Assembly (NCBI RefSeq): GCF_000255295.1 | Contig: NC_017030.1 | Span: 9,956,328 to 10,020,327, forward strand | DNA from: Corallococcus coralloides DSM 2259 | GTDB taxonomy: Bacteria; Myxococcota; Myxococcia; Myxococcales; Myxococcaceae | Direction: 5' to 3' | Length of the DNA stretch: 64,000 bases | Shown here: positions 16,333-25,607 of the stretch, one piece after another | Layout of the letters: every line of letters begins with the position of its first letter | How positions within the stretch are numbered: position 1 is the first letter of the stretch | The notes under the pieces: model-generated | Told to the model about the DNA's origin: nothing | The model's database searches: none | The model's input: only the letters and a program-made list of their open reading frames with translations | Position numbers and translations under genes: made by a program

Positions 16333-18126
16333 TCAGGGCTTGTTGCCCTTGTGGGGGAGCAGGGTCTCCACCACTTCCTTCATGGACTGCTTGAGGAAGC
16401 CGCCCGCGTCCGCGTCGCCCTTCACCACGGCGGAGGCGAACATCTTCGCCTGCTCCACGGTGATGTGCGGCGGCAGGGGCGGCACGTCCGGGTCCACGTA
16501 GGCCTCGAAGACGACGGGCCGGTCCGAGCTCAACGCTTCATCCCACGCGGCGGCGACACGATCTGGCCGGTCCACGCGGAGGCCCTTGAGGCCCAGGGAC
16601 TCGGCGTACTTCGCGTAGGGGAAGTCCGGCAGGTCCTGCGACGCGGCGTACTTCGGGTCGCCCGCCATCGCTCGCTGCTCCCAGGTCACCTGGCCCAGGT
16701 CGCGGTTGTTGAGCACCAGGACGATGAGGCGCGGGTCCTTCCACTCCTTCCAGTACTTCGCCACGGTGATGAGCTCCGCGTTGCCATTCATCTGCATGGC
16801 GCCGTCGCCCACCACCGCGAGCACCGGGCGGTGCGGGAACGCGAACTTCGCGCCCAGGGCGTACGGCACGCCGCAGCCCATGGTGGCCAGGTTGCCGGAC
16901 AGGGACGCCATCATCCCCTGACGCACCTTCAGGTCGCGCGCGAACCAGTGGGTGGAGCTGCCCGAGTCCGCCGTGAGGATGGCGTCCGCGGGCAGCTTCG
17001 GGGACAGCTCCCAGAACACGCGCTGCGGGTTGAGGGGGTTCGCGTCCGTCATGGCGCGCGCCTCCAGCACCTTCCACCAGCGCGCCACGCCCTTCTCCAC
17101 GCCCTCGCGCCAGCCGCGGTCCTCCTTGCGCTTCAGCTGGGGGATGAGCGCGCGCAGCGTCTCCTTCGCGTCTCCCACCAGCCCCACCTCCATGGGATGG
17201 CGGAGGGAGAGCATCCGGCCATCCAGGTCGACTTGAACGCCGCGCGCCTGGCCCTCCGGCGGCAGGAACTCCGAGTAGGGGAAGCTGGACCCCACCATCA
17301 GCAGCGTGTCGCACTCCTGCATCAGGTCCCAGCTGGGCTTCGTGCCCAAGAGGCCGATGGAGCCCGTCACGAAGGGCAGCGCGTCCGGCAGCACCGCCTT
17401 GCCCAGGAGCGCCTTGGCGACGCCCGCGCCCAGCCGGTCCGCGACCTCCAGCACCTCGTCCGCGGCGTTCATCGCGCCCGCGCCCACCAGCATCGCCACC
17501 TTCTTGCCGGCGTTGAGGACATCCGCGGCGCGGCGCAGGTCCGCGTCCTGGGGAATCACTCGCGGGGACGCATAGCCCACGCTGGAGTGCACGGTGCCAT
17601 GCTTGCGCGCGGGCGGCTCGTAGGGCAGCTCCTGCACGTCGTTGGGCAACACCAGACACGTCACGGTGCGCTCGCACCGGGCGATGCGCACGGCGCGGTC
17701 CAGCGCGTGGCGGGCGGCGGAGGGCGCCGTCACCATGGTGACGTACTCGCTGGCCACGTCCTTGAAGAGCGTGGTGAGGTCCACCTCCTGCTGGTAGTGC
17801 CCGCCCAGGGCCGTGCGCGCCTGCTGGCCGACGATGGCCACCACGGGCTGGTGGTCCAGCTTCGCGTCGTAGAGGCCGTTGAGCAGGTGGATGGCGCCCG
17901 GACCGGAGGTGGCCATGCACACGCCCACCTCGCCGGTGAACTTCGCGTGCGCGCAGGCAGCGAAGGCGGCCATCTCCTCGTGGCGGACCTGCACGAACTT
18001 CATCTCGGAGTTGCGCCCCAGCGCGCCCATCACGCCGTTGATGCCGTCGCCCGGGTAGCCATAGATGCGGCGCACGCCCCACTGGATGAGGCGATAGACG
18101 AGGTAGTCGCTGACGGTGGCGCTCAT
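16333..18126 (-). CDS. Thiamine-pyrophosphate-dependent pyruvate oxidase/dehydrogenase-like enzyme
   Basis: A 597-residue member of the acetolactate synthase/pyruvate oxidase family. The N-terminal TPP pyrimidine domain has GYPGDGINGVMGAL and the catalytic glutamate in VRHEEMAAFAA. The central domain (about 190-330) is Rossmann-like. The C-terminal TPP pyrophosphate domain has VVGDGAMQMNGNAEL to LVLNNRDLGQVTWEQR (GDG...NN). By similarity it most resembles PoxB-type pyruvate:quinone oxidoreductases, which give acetate, CO2 and reduced quinone at the membrane. The exact substrate is not settled. It follows the mrp operon by about 130 bases on the same strand. Confidence 0.88.
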   Translation of the reverse strand: MSATVSDYLVYRLIQWGVRRIYGYPGDGINGVMGALGRNSEMKFVQVRHEEMAAFAACAHAKFTGEVGVCMATSGPGAIHLLNGLYDAKLDHQPVVAIVGQQARTALGGHYQQEVDLTTLFKDVASEYVTMVTAPSAARHALDRAVRIARCERTVTCLVLPNDVQELPYEPPARKHGTVHSSVGYASPRVIPQDADLRRAADVLNAGKKVAMLVGAGAMNAADEVLEVADRLGAGVAKALLGKAVLPDALPFVTGSIGLLGTKPSWDLMQECDTLLMVGSSFPYSEFLPPEGQARGVQVDLDGRMLSLRHPMEVGLVGDAKETLRALIPQLKRKEDRGWREGVEKGVARWWKVLEARAMTDANPLNPQRVFWELSPKLPADAILTADSGSSTHWFARDLKVRQGMMASLSGNLATMGCGVPYALGAKFAFPHRPVLAVVGDGAMQMNGNAELITVAKYWKEWKDPRLIVLVLNNRDLGQVTWEQRAMAGDPKYAASQDLPDFPYAKYAESLGLKGLRVDRPDRVAAAWDEALSSDRPVVFEAYVDPDVPPLPPHITVEQAKMFASAVVKGDADAGGFLKQSMKEVVETLLPHKGNKP

Positions 18127-18219
18127 GCGCGAGGCTCCTGGACAGGGGTGGAGGTCCCTCGCGCATCAAGCTAGTGACCGGGGCGTGCCCTGGAGCCCGG
18201 GGACATCCGGGTGCCCGTT

Positions 18220-18237
18220 CCGCCCTCCCGTGGGCGG
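18220..18237 (-). terminator. Short GC hairpin downstream of mrpG
   Basis: CCGCCC-6-GGGCGG lies about 17 bases after the mrpG stop, before the TPP-enzyme gene. There is no T-tract, so evidence for termination is weak; read-through into the TPP-enzyme gene is equally possible. Confidence 0.25.
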
Positions 18238-18253
18238 GCCTGCGTGCAGGCGG

Positions 18254-18598
18254 CTACTGCCGCTCGGAGCCCTCCGGCCCGTGCTGGCGCCGCCGGGCCT
18301 TGTCGTGGGCGAGCTCCGGCCGTTTCTCCGACAGCCAGGCGATGGCGTGGGCGGAGCTGGGGATGGTGAGCATCAGGAACGCGGCGACGAGCAGCCCCCG
18401 CAGGAGGAGCCAGCCATCCTCCGTCGCCAGCGTGGCGCCGATGATGACCAGCGCCCCGCCGAAGGGCACCGCGCCCGCCGCGTGCACGCGCGTGAGCACC
18501 GAGGGCAGCCGGTACATGCCGATGATGGCGGCGGTGATGAAGAGCAGGCCCAGCGCCACCAGCCCGTTGGAGACCCACTGCACCCCGGTGGACATCAT
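18254..18598 (-). CDS. mrpG: Na+/H+ antiporter subunit MrpG/MnhG
   Basis: A 114-residue membrane protein with three transmembrane helices, the last subunit of the Mrp cation/proton antiporter. The family signature is in LLFITAAIIGMYRLPSVLTRVHAAG, followed by GGALVIIGATLATEDGWLL. The hydrophilic tail ending PEGSERQ faces the cytoplasm. Its ATG overlaps the mrpF stop (ATGA), showing translational coupling. The subunit is needed for complex assembly; it does not carry ions itself according to family knowledge. Confidence 0.92.
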   Translation of the reverse strand: MMSTGVQWVSNGLVALGLLFITAAIIGMYRLPSVLTRVHAAGAVPFGGALVIIGATLATEDGWLLLRGLLVAAFLMLTIPSSAHAIAWLSEKRPELAHDKARRRQHGPEGSERQ

Positions 18599-18882
18599 CG
18601 GGTGTCCTCCTCGTCGTGGAAGGTGCGGCCATGGTGCAGGAAGCGGGCGCCGGCCACGGTCTGCACGTAGGAGAGCAGGGCCAGCACCAGGGCCGCGTCC
18701 AGGTAGCCGGCCTCGCCGCGGATGGCGCCGTACAGCCCCAGCACCGCGCAGATGACCAGGCCCAGGGTGTCCACGGACATGAGCATGTCCGCCGAGGAGC
18801 GCTGGCGCGAGGCCAGCAGCACCATGGCGCCCAGCAGGCCCACCATCCACACGATGGCCAGGGTGAAGAAGGTCTCGTGCAT
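18595..18882 (-). CDS. mrpF: Na+/H+ antiporter subunit MrpF/MnhF
   Basis: A 95-residue protein with three transmembrane helices: FTLAIVWMVGLLGAMVLLAS, the family core DMLMSVDTLGLVICAVLGLYGAI, and AALVLALLSYVQTVAGARFL. It lies between mrpE, 13 bases upstream, and mrpG, whose start overlaps its stop. It is a structural subunit of the hetero-oligomeric antiporter, needed for ion transport as part of the complex. Confidence 0.92.
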   Translation of the reverse strand: MHETFFTLAIVWMVGLLGAMVLLASRQRSSADMLMSVDTLGLVICAVLGLYGAIRGEAGYLDAALVLALLSYVQTVAGARFLHHGRTFHDEEDTR

Positions 18883-18895
18883 CGCCGGCCGCCTC

Positions 18896-19393
18896 CTACG
18901 GAAACACCGCGCGCTGGTAGCGCTGGTAGAAGTTGTCCTGCTGTTGGATCAGCTTGTCCGGATCCGACGCGTCCAGCGCGTGCATGCGCATCACGCGCTT
19001 CTCCCAGTCCAGCTCCAGCAGCACCGTGCCCGGGGCCAGGGACATGGCCCACGAGGACACCTGCACGCCGCGCGCGGTGCGCTCGCCCATGGGGACCTCC
19101 ACCACGCCCGCGTGGTTCGCCCGGTCCGCGGGGCCGAAGATGATCGTGAGCACATGGAAGCAGCTGCGCGTCACCAGCACGACCAGGGCCCAGCCGAAGC
19201 GGGGCAGGTGCAGCGTGCGGCGCCAGCGCTCGCGAGCCTCCAGGGCCGGCGGACGGGCGCCCAAGGGGAACAGGCGCATCACGCCCAGGGCCAGCACCGC
19301 CCCCAGCGCGAGGTCCACCGGGTGGAAGCTGCCCACCATCAGCGCGTACAGCAGCGCCAGGGACAGCATGTGCACCAGGGTGCGCGGCTTCAT
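18896..19393 (-). CDS. mrpE: Na+/H+ antiporter subunit MrpE/MnhE
   Basis: A 165-residue protein with N-terminal membrane segments and a soluble C-terminal domain. The MnhE motif is visible in MSLAPGTVLLELDWEKRVMRMHALD (P-G-T followed by the strand and His), with VLVTRSCFHVLTIIFGP before it. The start overlaps the mrpD stop by four bases. In Mrp complexes MrpE supports assembly and activity of the ion-conducting MrpA and MrpD subunits. Confidence 0.93.
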   Translation of the reverse strand: MKPRTLVHMLSLALLYALMVGSFHPVDLALGAVLALGVMRLFPLGARPPALEARERWRRTLHLPRFGWALVVLVTRSCFHVLTIIFGPADRANHAGVVEVPMGERTARGVQVSSWAMSLAPGTVLLELDWEKRVMRMHALDASDPDKLIQQQDNFYQRYQRAVFP

Positions 19394-20757
19394 GGCAGCG
19401 TCCCCAGGCCCTGGATGGCGTCACGTCCGGCGCGCAAGAGCGGCTCCGGCCAGAGCCCCACGACGATGAGCGCCAGGGACAGCGCGTACACCACGGCTCC
19501 CGTCCCCCGGTGCAGGGCCGCGCCCTCCCTCAACCACCGCTCGCGCTGGTAGGCGCGGAAGAGGGCCAGCAGCGACAGGGCGCTCGCCAGCACCACCAGC
19601 CCCGCGAGCCAGGCATGCCCCTGCTCCAGCGCCGCTCGCAAGAGCCAGGCCTTGGACCAGAAGCCCGCGGTGGGTGGCACTCCCGCCGTGCTGAAGGCCG
19701 CCACCGAGTAGGCGCGGCGCGCCCGCTCGCCACCCCGGTCCTGCGCCAGGAACAGCGCCGTCTTGTCCACGGAGCCCGCCAGCGCCAGCGCCACCGCCGC
19801 GCACAGGCCCTCGCGGCCCTCCAGGCTCAGCGCGGCGATGATGAGCCCCGCCTGCGAGATGGACGCGTACGCGAGCACCTCGCGCGTGTCCCGCCGGGAG
19901 AGCGCGAGAATGGAGCCGTAGAGGATGCTCGTCGCGCCCAATATCTCCAGCAGCGGCCGGGCCTGCTCCAGCACCTGCGGCAGCACGTCCACGCCGAAGC
20001 GCAAGAGCCCATAGCTGCCGATGTTCGCCAGCGCTCCCGCGAGCAGCGCCGCCACCGTGGGGCCCGCGTCCCGGTACACCGCGGGCGCCCAGAAGTGGAA
20101 CGGGAAGAAGCCCAGCTTCACGCCGAACGCGCAGAGCAGCAGCGTGCCCGGCACCAGCAGCGCGAACGGTTCCCCCGCCTGGCCCCACGCGATGATGGAC
20201 AGCATGTCCAGCGTGCCGGTGGTCAGGTACAGCATCACCACCGCCGTGAGGAACAGCGTGGACCCCATCAGGTTCACCACCACGAAGGTGAACGCCGCGC
20301 GCAGGTTCCGGGGCTTCTCGCCATACGACGCCAGCCCGAACGCGGCCGTCATCGCCAGCTCGAAGAAGACGTAGAAGTTGAACGCGTCCGACGTGAAGAA
20401 CACCCCCGTGAGCCCCGCGCCCATGAAGACCACCAGCGCGGGGAAGCTGCGCGACGTGATGCCTCCCGCCACGTGCTCGTACACGAGCGTGCCCAGCAGC
20501 ACCGACGTGGACACCAGCGCGAACACGATGGACAGCTGATCCGCGCGCAGGCGGATGCCCACGCCCACGGGCCAGTCCCCCGTGACGAACTGGGGCGCCT
20601 GCGCGCTCCAGGCCTGGGGCAACAGCCACACCGTGCACACGAGCGTGCCCGCGAGCCCCGCGATGGCCAGCCACGCCACCCACGCGCGGCGTCCGTCCAG
20701 GAACGCGAGCACCGTGCCCAGCACCCACGGCAGGAGCAGCGGCCCCCAGAGCGGCAT
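19390..20757 (-). CDS. mrpD: Na+/H+ antiporter subunit MrpD (NuoN/M-like)
   Basis: A 455-residue polytopic protein related to the proton-pumping subunits of complex I. Conserved proton-path residues are present: the glutamate in YVFFELAMTAAFGLASYGEKP, the lysine in GVKLGFFPFHFWAPAVYRDAGP, and the serine-rich helix YASISQAGLI. It conducts ions together with MrpA. The start MPLWGPLLLPWVLG meets the end of mrpC by one base. C-terminal helices are slightly shorter than in typical members of about 490 residues. Confidence 0.94.
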   Translation of the reverse strand: MPLWGPLLLPWVLGTVLAFLDGRRAWVAWLAIAGLAGTLVCTVWLLPQAWSAQAPQFVTGDWPVGVGIRLRADQLSIVFALVSTSVLLGTLVYEHVAGGITSRSFPALVVFMGAGLTGVFFTSDAFNFYVFFELAMTAAFGLASYGEKPRNLRAAFTFVVVNLMGSTLFLTAVVMLYLTTGTLDMLSIIAWGQAGEPFALLVPGTLLLCAFGVKLGFFPFHFWAPAVYRDAGPTVAALLAGALANIGSYGLLRFGVDVLPQVLEQARPLLEILGATSILYGSILALSRRDTREVLAYASISQAGLIIAALSLEGREGLCAAVALALAGSVDKTALFLAQDRGGERARRAYSVAAFSTAGVPPTAGFWSKAWLLRAALEQGHAWLAGLVVLASALSLLALFRAYQRERWLREGAALHRGTGAVVYALSLALIVVGLWPEPLLRAGRDAIQGLGTLP

Positions 20758-21125
20758 CAGTGGTCCTCCTCCTTCTCCGTGGCGTGCACGCGCTTGAGCT
20801 CCGCTTCCACCAGCCGGTCCGTGCGCAACGAGCCGTGCGCCCGCTGCGTTCGGTGCACCAGCGTGAGCAGCAGCGCGGACACCGCGAAGCCGATGACGAT
20901 GGCCGTGAGCGCCAGCGACTGGAGCACCGGGTCCGTCACCGGCCAGCCATCATGCACGCTCAGCGCCTCGCCCCGCTCCTGGAAGGAGCCCGCGAGGATG
21001 AGCAGGACGCTGGAGTTGGTGATGAGCACCGTGCCGCACGCCACGCGCACCAGCTCGCGCTCCAGCACCATGCGCACGCCGCACGCGAACAGCAGGCCCA
21101 CCACCAGGGACGCGATGAGGATCAT
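20757..21125 (-). CDS. mrpC: Na+/H+ antiporter subunit MrpC (NuoK-like)
   Basis: A 122-residue protein with three transmembrane helices, homologous to NuoK. Helix 1 (LIASLVVGLLFACGVRMVLE) is followed by GTVLITNSSVLLILAGS and ALTAIVIGFAVSALLLTLVH. TDPVLQSLALTAIVIGF is the best-conserved block. The ATG overlaps the mrpB stop (ATGA). The charged C-terminus ending EKEEDH is cytoplasmic. The subunit packs against MrpD in the membrane arm. Confidence 0.93.
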   Translation of the reverse strand: MILIASLVVGLLFACGVRMVLERELVRVACGTVLITNSSVLLILAGSFQERGEALSVHDGWPVTDPVLQSLALTAIVIGFAVSALLLTLVHRTQRAHGSLRTDRLVEAELKRVHATEKEEDH

Positions 21126-21565
21126 GGCCCGGACTCCTCCTCCGAACCGGTGCGCAGGGCGAAGCGGTCGATGACGGTGACCACCAGCCCGAAGACGATG
21201 AGCATCAGTCCTCCCTCGAAGATGAGCGCGGTGTGCAGGTGGAGCCCGCCCACGCCCAGCTCCGGCTGGTCCGGGCGGGGGAAGAGGCTCATGGGCGTGT
21301 AGCCCGCGAGCACGGGCAGGAACGCGGTGCCCACCACGAGCAAGAGCCCCACGCCCGCCAGCGGCGCCGCGTACCGCACCGCCACGTAGCGCCGGGCCTG
21401 GTCTCGCCCCGCCGTCACGTACTGGAGCAGCACCGCCAGCCCGGCGAGCGCCCCGGCCGGGAAGCCGCCGCCCACCGACGCGCCGCCCTTCAGCCAGAGC
21501 GAGAGCGCGATGATCAACGACGGCCACAAGAGCAGGCGCGACAGGGATGGGACGAAGGAGATCAT
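21122..21565 (-). CDS. mrpB: Na+/H+ antiporter subunit MrpB/MnhB
   Basis: A 147-residue protein with four transmembrane helices. The MnhB signature GGASVGGGFPAGALAGLAVLLQY is clear, with HTALIFEGGLMLIVFGLVVTVID at the end. It overlaps mrpA upstream and mrpC downstream by four bases each. The glycine-rich G-G-G-F-P-G-G segment is typical of the subunit that lies near the cation path in Mrp structures. Confidence 0.94.
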   Translation of the reverse strand: MISFVPSLSRLLLWPSLIIALSLWLKGGASVGGGFPAGALAGLAVLLQYVTAGRDQARRYVAVRYAAPLAGVGLLLVVGTAFLPVLAGYTPMSLFPRPDQPELGVGGLHLHTALIFEGGLMLIVFGLVVTVIDRFALRTGSEEESGP

Positions 21566-23841
21566 CGCTTCCCTCTCAGGCTCAAGAGGCTGGTGACGCC
21601 CAAGAGCGCCGCGACCACCACGGTCATCTCACCCACGGTGTCCAGGCCCCGGAAGTCCGTGAGCACCGCGGCGACGACGTTGGGCGAGTGCGCGGCCTCC
21701 GCCAGCTGCACCGTGAGCGCGCCCACGCGCTCGGTATGGAGATGGGACAGGGCGCTCCAGCTCAGGAGGAAGGCGCTCGCGCCCGCGACGCCCGCGGCCA
21801 GGCGGTCGCGTCCGCGGGGTTTCTGGGCCTCGTGCTGGGCGCGCTCGAGGCGGTCGCGAGGGAGGAGGGCCAGCAGGCCCGCGAAGAGCAGCGTGAAGGT
21901 GGTCTCCACCAGCACGGAGGTGAGGGCCACGTCGGGCGCGGCGGCGAAGGCGAACACCATGGCCAGGCTGAAGCCCACGCAGGAGATGAGCAGCACCAGC
22001 CGCAGGTGGCCCTTCGCGCGCAGCGTGGCCAGCGCGGCGGCGGACGCGAAGGCGAGCGCCATCACCAGCGTCACGTCCGCCCAGCCCACGGCGCCCACCT
22101 TGAAGCGGTCGCGCAGCGGCGTCACGCCCAGCACCGCCAGGCCCAGGAGGCCCGTGGGCACCAGCACGGACGCCACGCGGTCGCGCAGGTCGCGCACCTC
22201 CTTCTCGTGCAGCCACGTGGACAGCCGGTCCAGCTGGTGCAGCAGCAGGCGGTAGCCTCGCTCGGCGCCCACGCGGGACGCGCCCTCCAGCACGCGGGAG
22301 AGTGCGGGCGTCCAGGCGCGGCGGGTGGCGAACAGCGCCGCGCCCAGCACCCAGGCCCCCACGGCGAGCAGGTTCTCCGCGCGCGCGTCCAGGTGGTACG
22401 CGAGCTCCAGCGTGGAGGGCTCGCCGCGCATCGCCTCCGCGGCGGCGCGGGAGGGCGCGACCAGGAGCCCCGGCAGCACGCCGCCCAGGAGGATGGCCGC
22501 GGCGAGCACGACCACGGGGGCCACGAGCAGGCGCGGGGCCGCGGGCACGTCCTGGCGCGGTCCTCCGAAGAGGCCCCACCACAGGCGCAGGGTGTACGCG
22601 AGCGTCATGCCCGCGCCCACGAGCCCTGCCGCCATGAACGCGGGGCCCTCCTTCGCGAGCGCGTGGAAGAAGACCTCGTCCTTGAAGAAGCCCATGGTGA
22701 GGGGCAGCGCGGCGAGCCCCGCCGCCGCGACGGCGCTGGCGCTCGCGAGCACGGGGAGCGAGTGGCGCAGGCCTCCGACCTCGGACAGCTTCTTCTTCCC
22801 GGTGACCTGGGTGACGGCGCCCGCGGTGAGGAAGAGGGCGGCCTTGCACGGCGCGTGGGCGGCCACGTAGAGCGGCGCGCCTTCGGAGCCCAGCGCCACC
22901 AGCACCAGCGCGTAGCCGTACTGCGCGATGGTGGAGTACGCGAGCACGCGCTTGAACGGATCCGCCACCAGGGCCATCAGGCTGCCCATGCCCATGGACA
23001 GGAAGCCGATGGCGAGCAGGCCGTGGCGCACGTCCGTGGCGGGGGCGAACAGGGGGTAGAGGCGCTGGAGGAGGAAGACGCCCGCGGCGACCATCGCGGC
23101 CGAGTGCAGGTACGAGGACACGGGCGTGGGCGCGGCCATGGCGCGCGGCAGCCAGAAGTGGAACGGCACCTGCGCGCTCTTGCCCAGCGCGCCCACGGCC
23201 AGACACACCAGGGCGCCGGTGGACGCGGGGGACTGCGCGGCGCGCTCGAAGACGAGCGGCAGGGAGAAGGTGCCGTACTGGAGGCCCAGCGTCATGGCGC
23301 CCGCGAAGAAGACGACGGACGTGGCGCCGGTGAGCACGAGCGACAGGAGCGCGGCGGCGCGCGACTCGGGGTCCTCGCGGTCGAAGCCGATGAGCAGGTA
23401 GGAGATGATGGTGGTGAGGTCCAGCGCCACGAAGAGCAGCAGCAGGTCATCCACGGTGACGAGCAGCACCATGGCGGCCATGAACGCGAGCAGGAGCCCC
23501 TGGAAGCGCACCTCGTCGCGCGCGGGGCGGCCCTCCTCGTGGAGGTGGTGCGGCATGTACGCGCGCGAGTACAGGACCACGAGCGCGCCGATGCCGAGCG
23601 CCATCGCGGCATAGAGGCCGGACAGGCCGTCGCGCGTGAACTCCAGCGACAGGCCCCAGGAGGGGGCCCAGGGGAGCACGAGGCGGGTGGTCCCCTGCAT
23701 CCATTCGTAGACCAGCGCCCCCATCGCGGCGAGCGCGCCCACGGCGCCCATCCACGCCGCGGCGCCCGGACGCCACCGGCCCGCGACATAGGCGAGGGGC
23801 GCGCACGCCAGGGCCAGGAGGATGGGCAGGAGGAGGGGCAT
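21562..23841 (-). CDS. mrpA: Na+/H+ antiporter subunit MrpA (NuoL-like)
   Basis: Largest subunit, 759 residues, with an N-terminal NuoL-like antiporter domain and a C-terminal MrpB-like extension, as usual for MrpA. Key motifs are GLLLAFMAAMVLLVTVDDLL, ALGKSAQVPFHFWLPRAMAAPTPVSSYLHSA (proton path lysine and histidine) and AYSTIAQYGYALV. The tail ends in VLTDFRGLDTVGEMTVVVAALLGVTSLL, the signature of the fused domain. It exchanges Na+ (or K+) for H+ with MrpD. It is first in the operon; the start MPLLLPILL was chosen because an earlier in-frame start adds a poorly hydrophobic leader. A GC-rich gap of about 145 bases lies upstream. Confidence 0.94.
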   Translation of the reverse strand: MPLLLPILLALACAPLAYVAGRWRPGAAAWMGAVGALAAMGALVYEWMQGTTRLVLPWAPSWGLSLEFTRDGLSGLYAAMALGIGALVVLYSRAYMPHHLHEEGRPARDEVRFQGLLLAFMAAMVLLVTVDDLLLLFVALDLTTIISYLLIGFDREDPESRAAALLSLVLTGATSVVFFAGAMTLGLQYGTFSLPLVFERAAQSPASTGALVCLAVGALGKSAQVPFHFWLPRAMAAPTPVSSYLHSAAMVAAGVFLLQRLYPLFAPATDVRHGLLAIGFLSMGMGSLMALVADPFKRVLAYSTIAQYGYALVLVALGSEGAPLYVAAHAPCKAALFLTAGAVTQVTGKKKLSEVGGLRHSLPVLASASAVAAAGLAALPLTMGFFKDEVFFHALAKEGPAFMAAGLVGAGMTLAYTLRLWWGLFGGPRQDVPAAPRLLVAPVVVLAAAILLGGVLPGLLVAPSRAAAEAMRGEPSTLELAYHLDARAENLLAVGAWVLGAALFATRRAWTPALSRVLEGASRVGAERGYRLLLHQLDRLSTWLHEKEVRDLRDRVASVLVPTGLLGLAVLGVTPLRDRFKVGAVGWADVTLVMALAFASAAALATLRAKGHLRLVLLISCVGFSLAMVFAFAAAPDVALTSVLVETTFTLLFAGLLALLPRDRLERAQHEAQKPRGRDRLAAGVAGASAFLLSWSALSHLHTERVGALTVQLAEAAHSPNVVAAVLTDFRGLDTVGEMTVVVAALLGVTSLLSLRGKR

Positions 23842-23986
23842 GGGCGAAGAGGCCCACGTTAGGAGTGGCCCGCCGACGCAGGCACACAACCGTCAGCCCT
23901 CCGCGCGGAGCGTCACCCCGAGGTCACTCGTGGAGCCGGGGCCGTGCGCTGGTGGACACAGCCCGGCCTGTCACGAGGGCCCGGTG

Positions 23987-24925
23987 CTACAGCGTGTCCA
24001 GCAGCTCCCGGCACTCGCGCCGCCAGTGGAGCGCGGTGGCGGGCACGGGGCTCACGCGCACGGAGCCGTCCGTGGGCTCTCGCGACAGGAGGCGCACCTC
24101 TTCCGGGCGCACGTGCTCCAGCAGGTCCGGCGAGTGCGTGGCCAGCACCACCTGCACCGGCGTGCCTCCCGTGGACTCGCCTCGCGTCATGGCGCGCAGC
24201 AGCTCCAGCACCTCGCGCACCAGGCCCGGGTGCAGGGCGCGCTCCGGCTCGTCCAGCGTGAGCAGCTCCGGCAACGGGCGCTGGTAGGGCAGCACCAGGA
24301 ACGCGAGCAGCCACAGCACCCCATCCGACACGTAGTCGGGGCCGAACCAGACGTCCGGACTCCAGCGGTCGCGGAAGCGCAGCCGGAAGGAGCGGTCCTC
24401 CAGGTCGCGCGCCACGTCCACCTCCGACAGCGACGGCACCCGCCGGGCCAGCTCCTTGGAGATGACCTCCCGCGTGGACATGGGCAGCGCCGCGAAGACG
24501 CTCGCGAGGTTGCCGCCCTTGCGCTCCAGCCACGTCGCCTTCGCGGACGAGCCTCCTCCGCGCAGCGCCTCCATGCTCAGCGACAGCTGCTGCGTGGAGT
24601 GCCCCTGGCCGGGCAAGGTGTCCATCACGCTGAATGGATACTCCACTCGCGTGCGGTCGCCGTGCACGTACGTCCATTCGATGGAGAGCGGACGGGACTC
24701 ATCCCGCCGCCAGAAGTCCGAAGGCTCGTACGCGAGCTGGTGCTGGAGCCCCTCCAACACGGCGGTCTTCCCCGACGCGGAGGGTCCCACCAGGACGGTC
24801 AGTGGATCCAAGGCGAGCTGCACGCGAAGCAGGCACCGGTAGTGCTCGAAGCGGACGGAGGCAATCACAGCCGGAAGCCTAACGGCCTCCCCCCAGGGGC
24901 CGTCCATGGCTCCGGTCGGACCCAT
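23987..24925 (-). CDS. AAA family ATPase (RecF/OLD-like P-loop protein)
   Basis: A 312-residue soluble ATPase of the SMC/OLD-like group. Walker A is VGPSASGKT near residue 47, the signature region is VSDGVLWLLAFL, Walker B is LLTLDEPERALHP, and the switch histidine is in VVLATHSPDLLEHV. It lacks a long coiled coil and any TOPRIM domain. Proteins like this are common single genes in bacterial genomes and occur in defence or nucleic-acid contexts. No partner gene is adjacent here, so no role is assigned. The start could be ATG at 24925 or 24907. Confidence 0.82.
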   Translation of the reverse strand: MGPTGAMDGPWGEAVRLPAVIASVRFEHYRCLLRVQLALDPLTVLVGPSASGKTAVLEGLQHQLAYEPSDFWRRDESRPLSIEWTYVHGDRTRVEYPFSVMDTLPGQGHSTQQLSLSMEALRGGGSSAKATWLERKGGNLASVFAALPMSTREVISKELARRVPSLSEVDVARDLEDRSFRLRFRDRWSPDVWFGPDYVSDGVLWLLAFLVLPYQRPLPELLTLDEPERALHPGLVREVLELLRAMTRGESTGGTPVQVVLATHSPDLLEHVRPEEVRLLSREPTDGSVRVSPVPATALHWRRECRELLDTL

Positions 24926-25055
24926 GTCCCAATCGAGGGTGTGCGCCAGGCCCTCCAGCCGGTCAGGCCCTTCCCTGGCGCGGCCTTCGCCACGAGTGAA
25001 CCGGGTCCCCTCTCCGAGTGGCCGTTCCTACCCTCGACGGTGAAGGGAGTGCGGA

Positions 25056-25604
25056 ATGCGGATGCGCGGACGGATCCAGGCCGTGGACCGCGCGGTGGCG
25101 CCGTGGAACCTCCCGCGAGATATCGTGCTCCCCGGAGCGCTCGCGGGAACGCTGGGCGCCTTCGCGATGGCGGTGCTCGCCTGCGCGTTCGCGGCCGTGC
25201 TGCAAGGCGAGCCCTGGAGGCCAGCGCTCCTCGTGGCGGGTCTGTTCTTCCGCGATGGCACGGCCCAGGGACCAGGCGGGGTGCTGCTCGGGTTGTTCAT
25301 CCACTTCGCCGTGGCGGGCGGACTGGCCACGGGCTTCGCGCTCCTGTTGCCACGCCAGGGAACGGCCGTCGCGGCGCTCTGCCTGGGAATGCTCTACAGC
25401 CTGGGCCTGTGGGCCATCATGACCCGGCTGATGATTCCCTTCGCTTCGCCACCGCTCGCGCGCGAAGCCCCTTCCGCGATGATGTTCCTCCTGCACATCG
25501 CATTCGGCGCGGCGCTCGGAACGGTGCCCGCCGCACGCGACGTCCTCACCCGCATGGACCGGCTGCGACGCCAACTCCAGCTCTTGAAGGCCGCCCCACC
25601 CTGA
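25056..25604 (+). CDS. Membrane protein of unknown function
   Basis: A 182-residue protein with about four transmembrane helices (ALAGTLGAFAMAVLACAFAA, GVLLGLFIHFAVAGGLATGF, AVAALCLGMLYSLGLWAIM, MMFLLHIAFGAALGTV) and a basic C-terminus. Histidines in GLFIHFAV and FLLHIAFG lie inside helices. An AAGGGAG site precedes the start. It is convergent with the cox operon, ending three bases before coxD ends. The helix pattern resembles small membrane proteins annotated as hypothetical in respiratory regions. No function assigned. Confidence 0.72.
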   Translation: MRMRGRIQAVDRAVAPWNLPRDIVLPGALAGTLGAFAMAVLACAFAAVLQGEPWRPALLVAGLFFRDGTAQGPGGVLLGLFIHFAVAGGLATGFALLLPRQGTAVAALCLGMLYSLGLWAIMTRLMIPFASPPLAREAPSAMMFLLHIAFGAALGTVPAARDVLTRMDRLRRQLQLLKAAPP

Positions 25605-25607
25605 CGC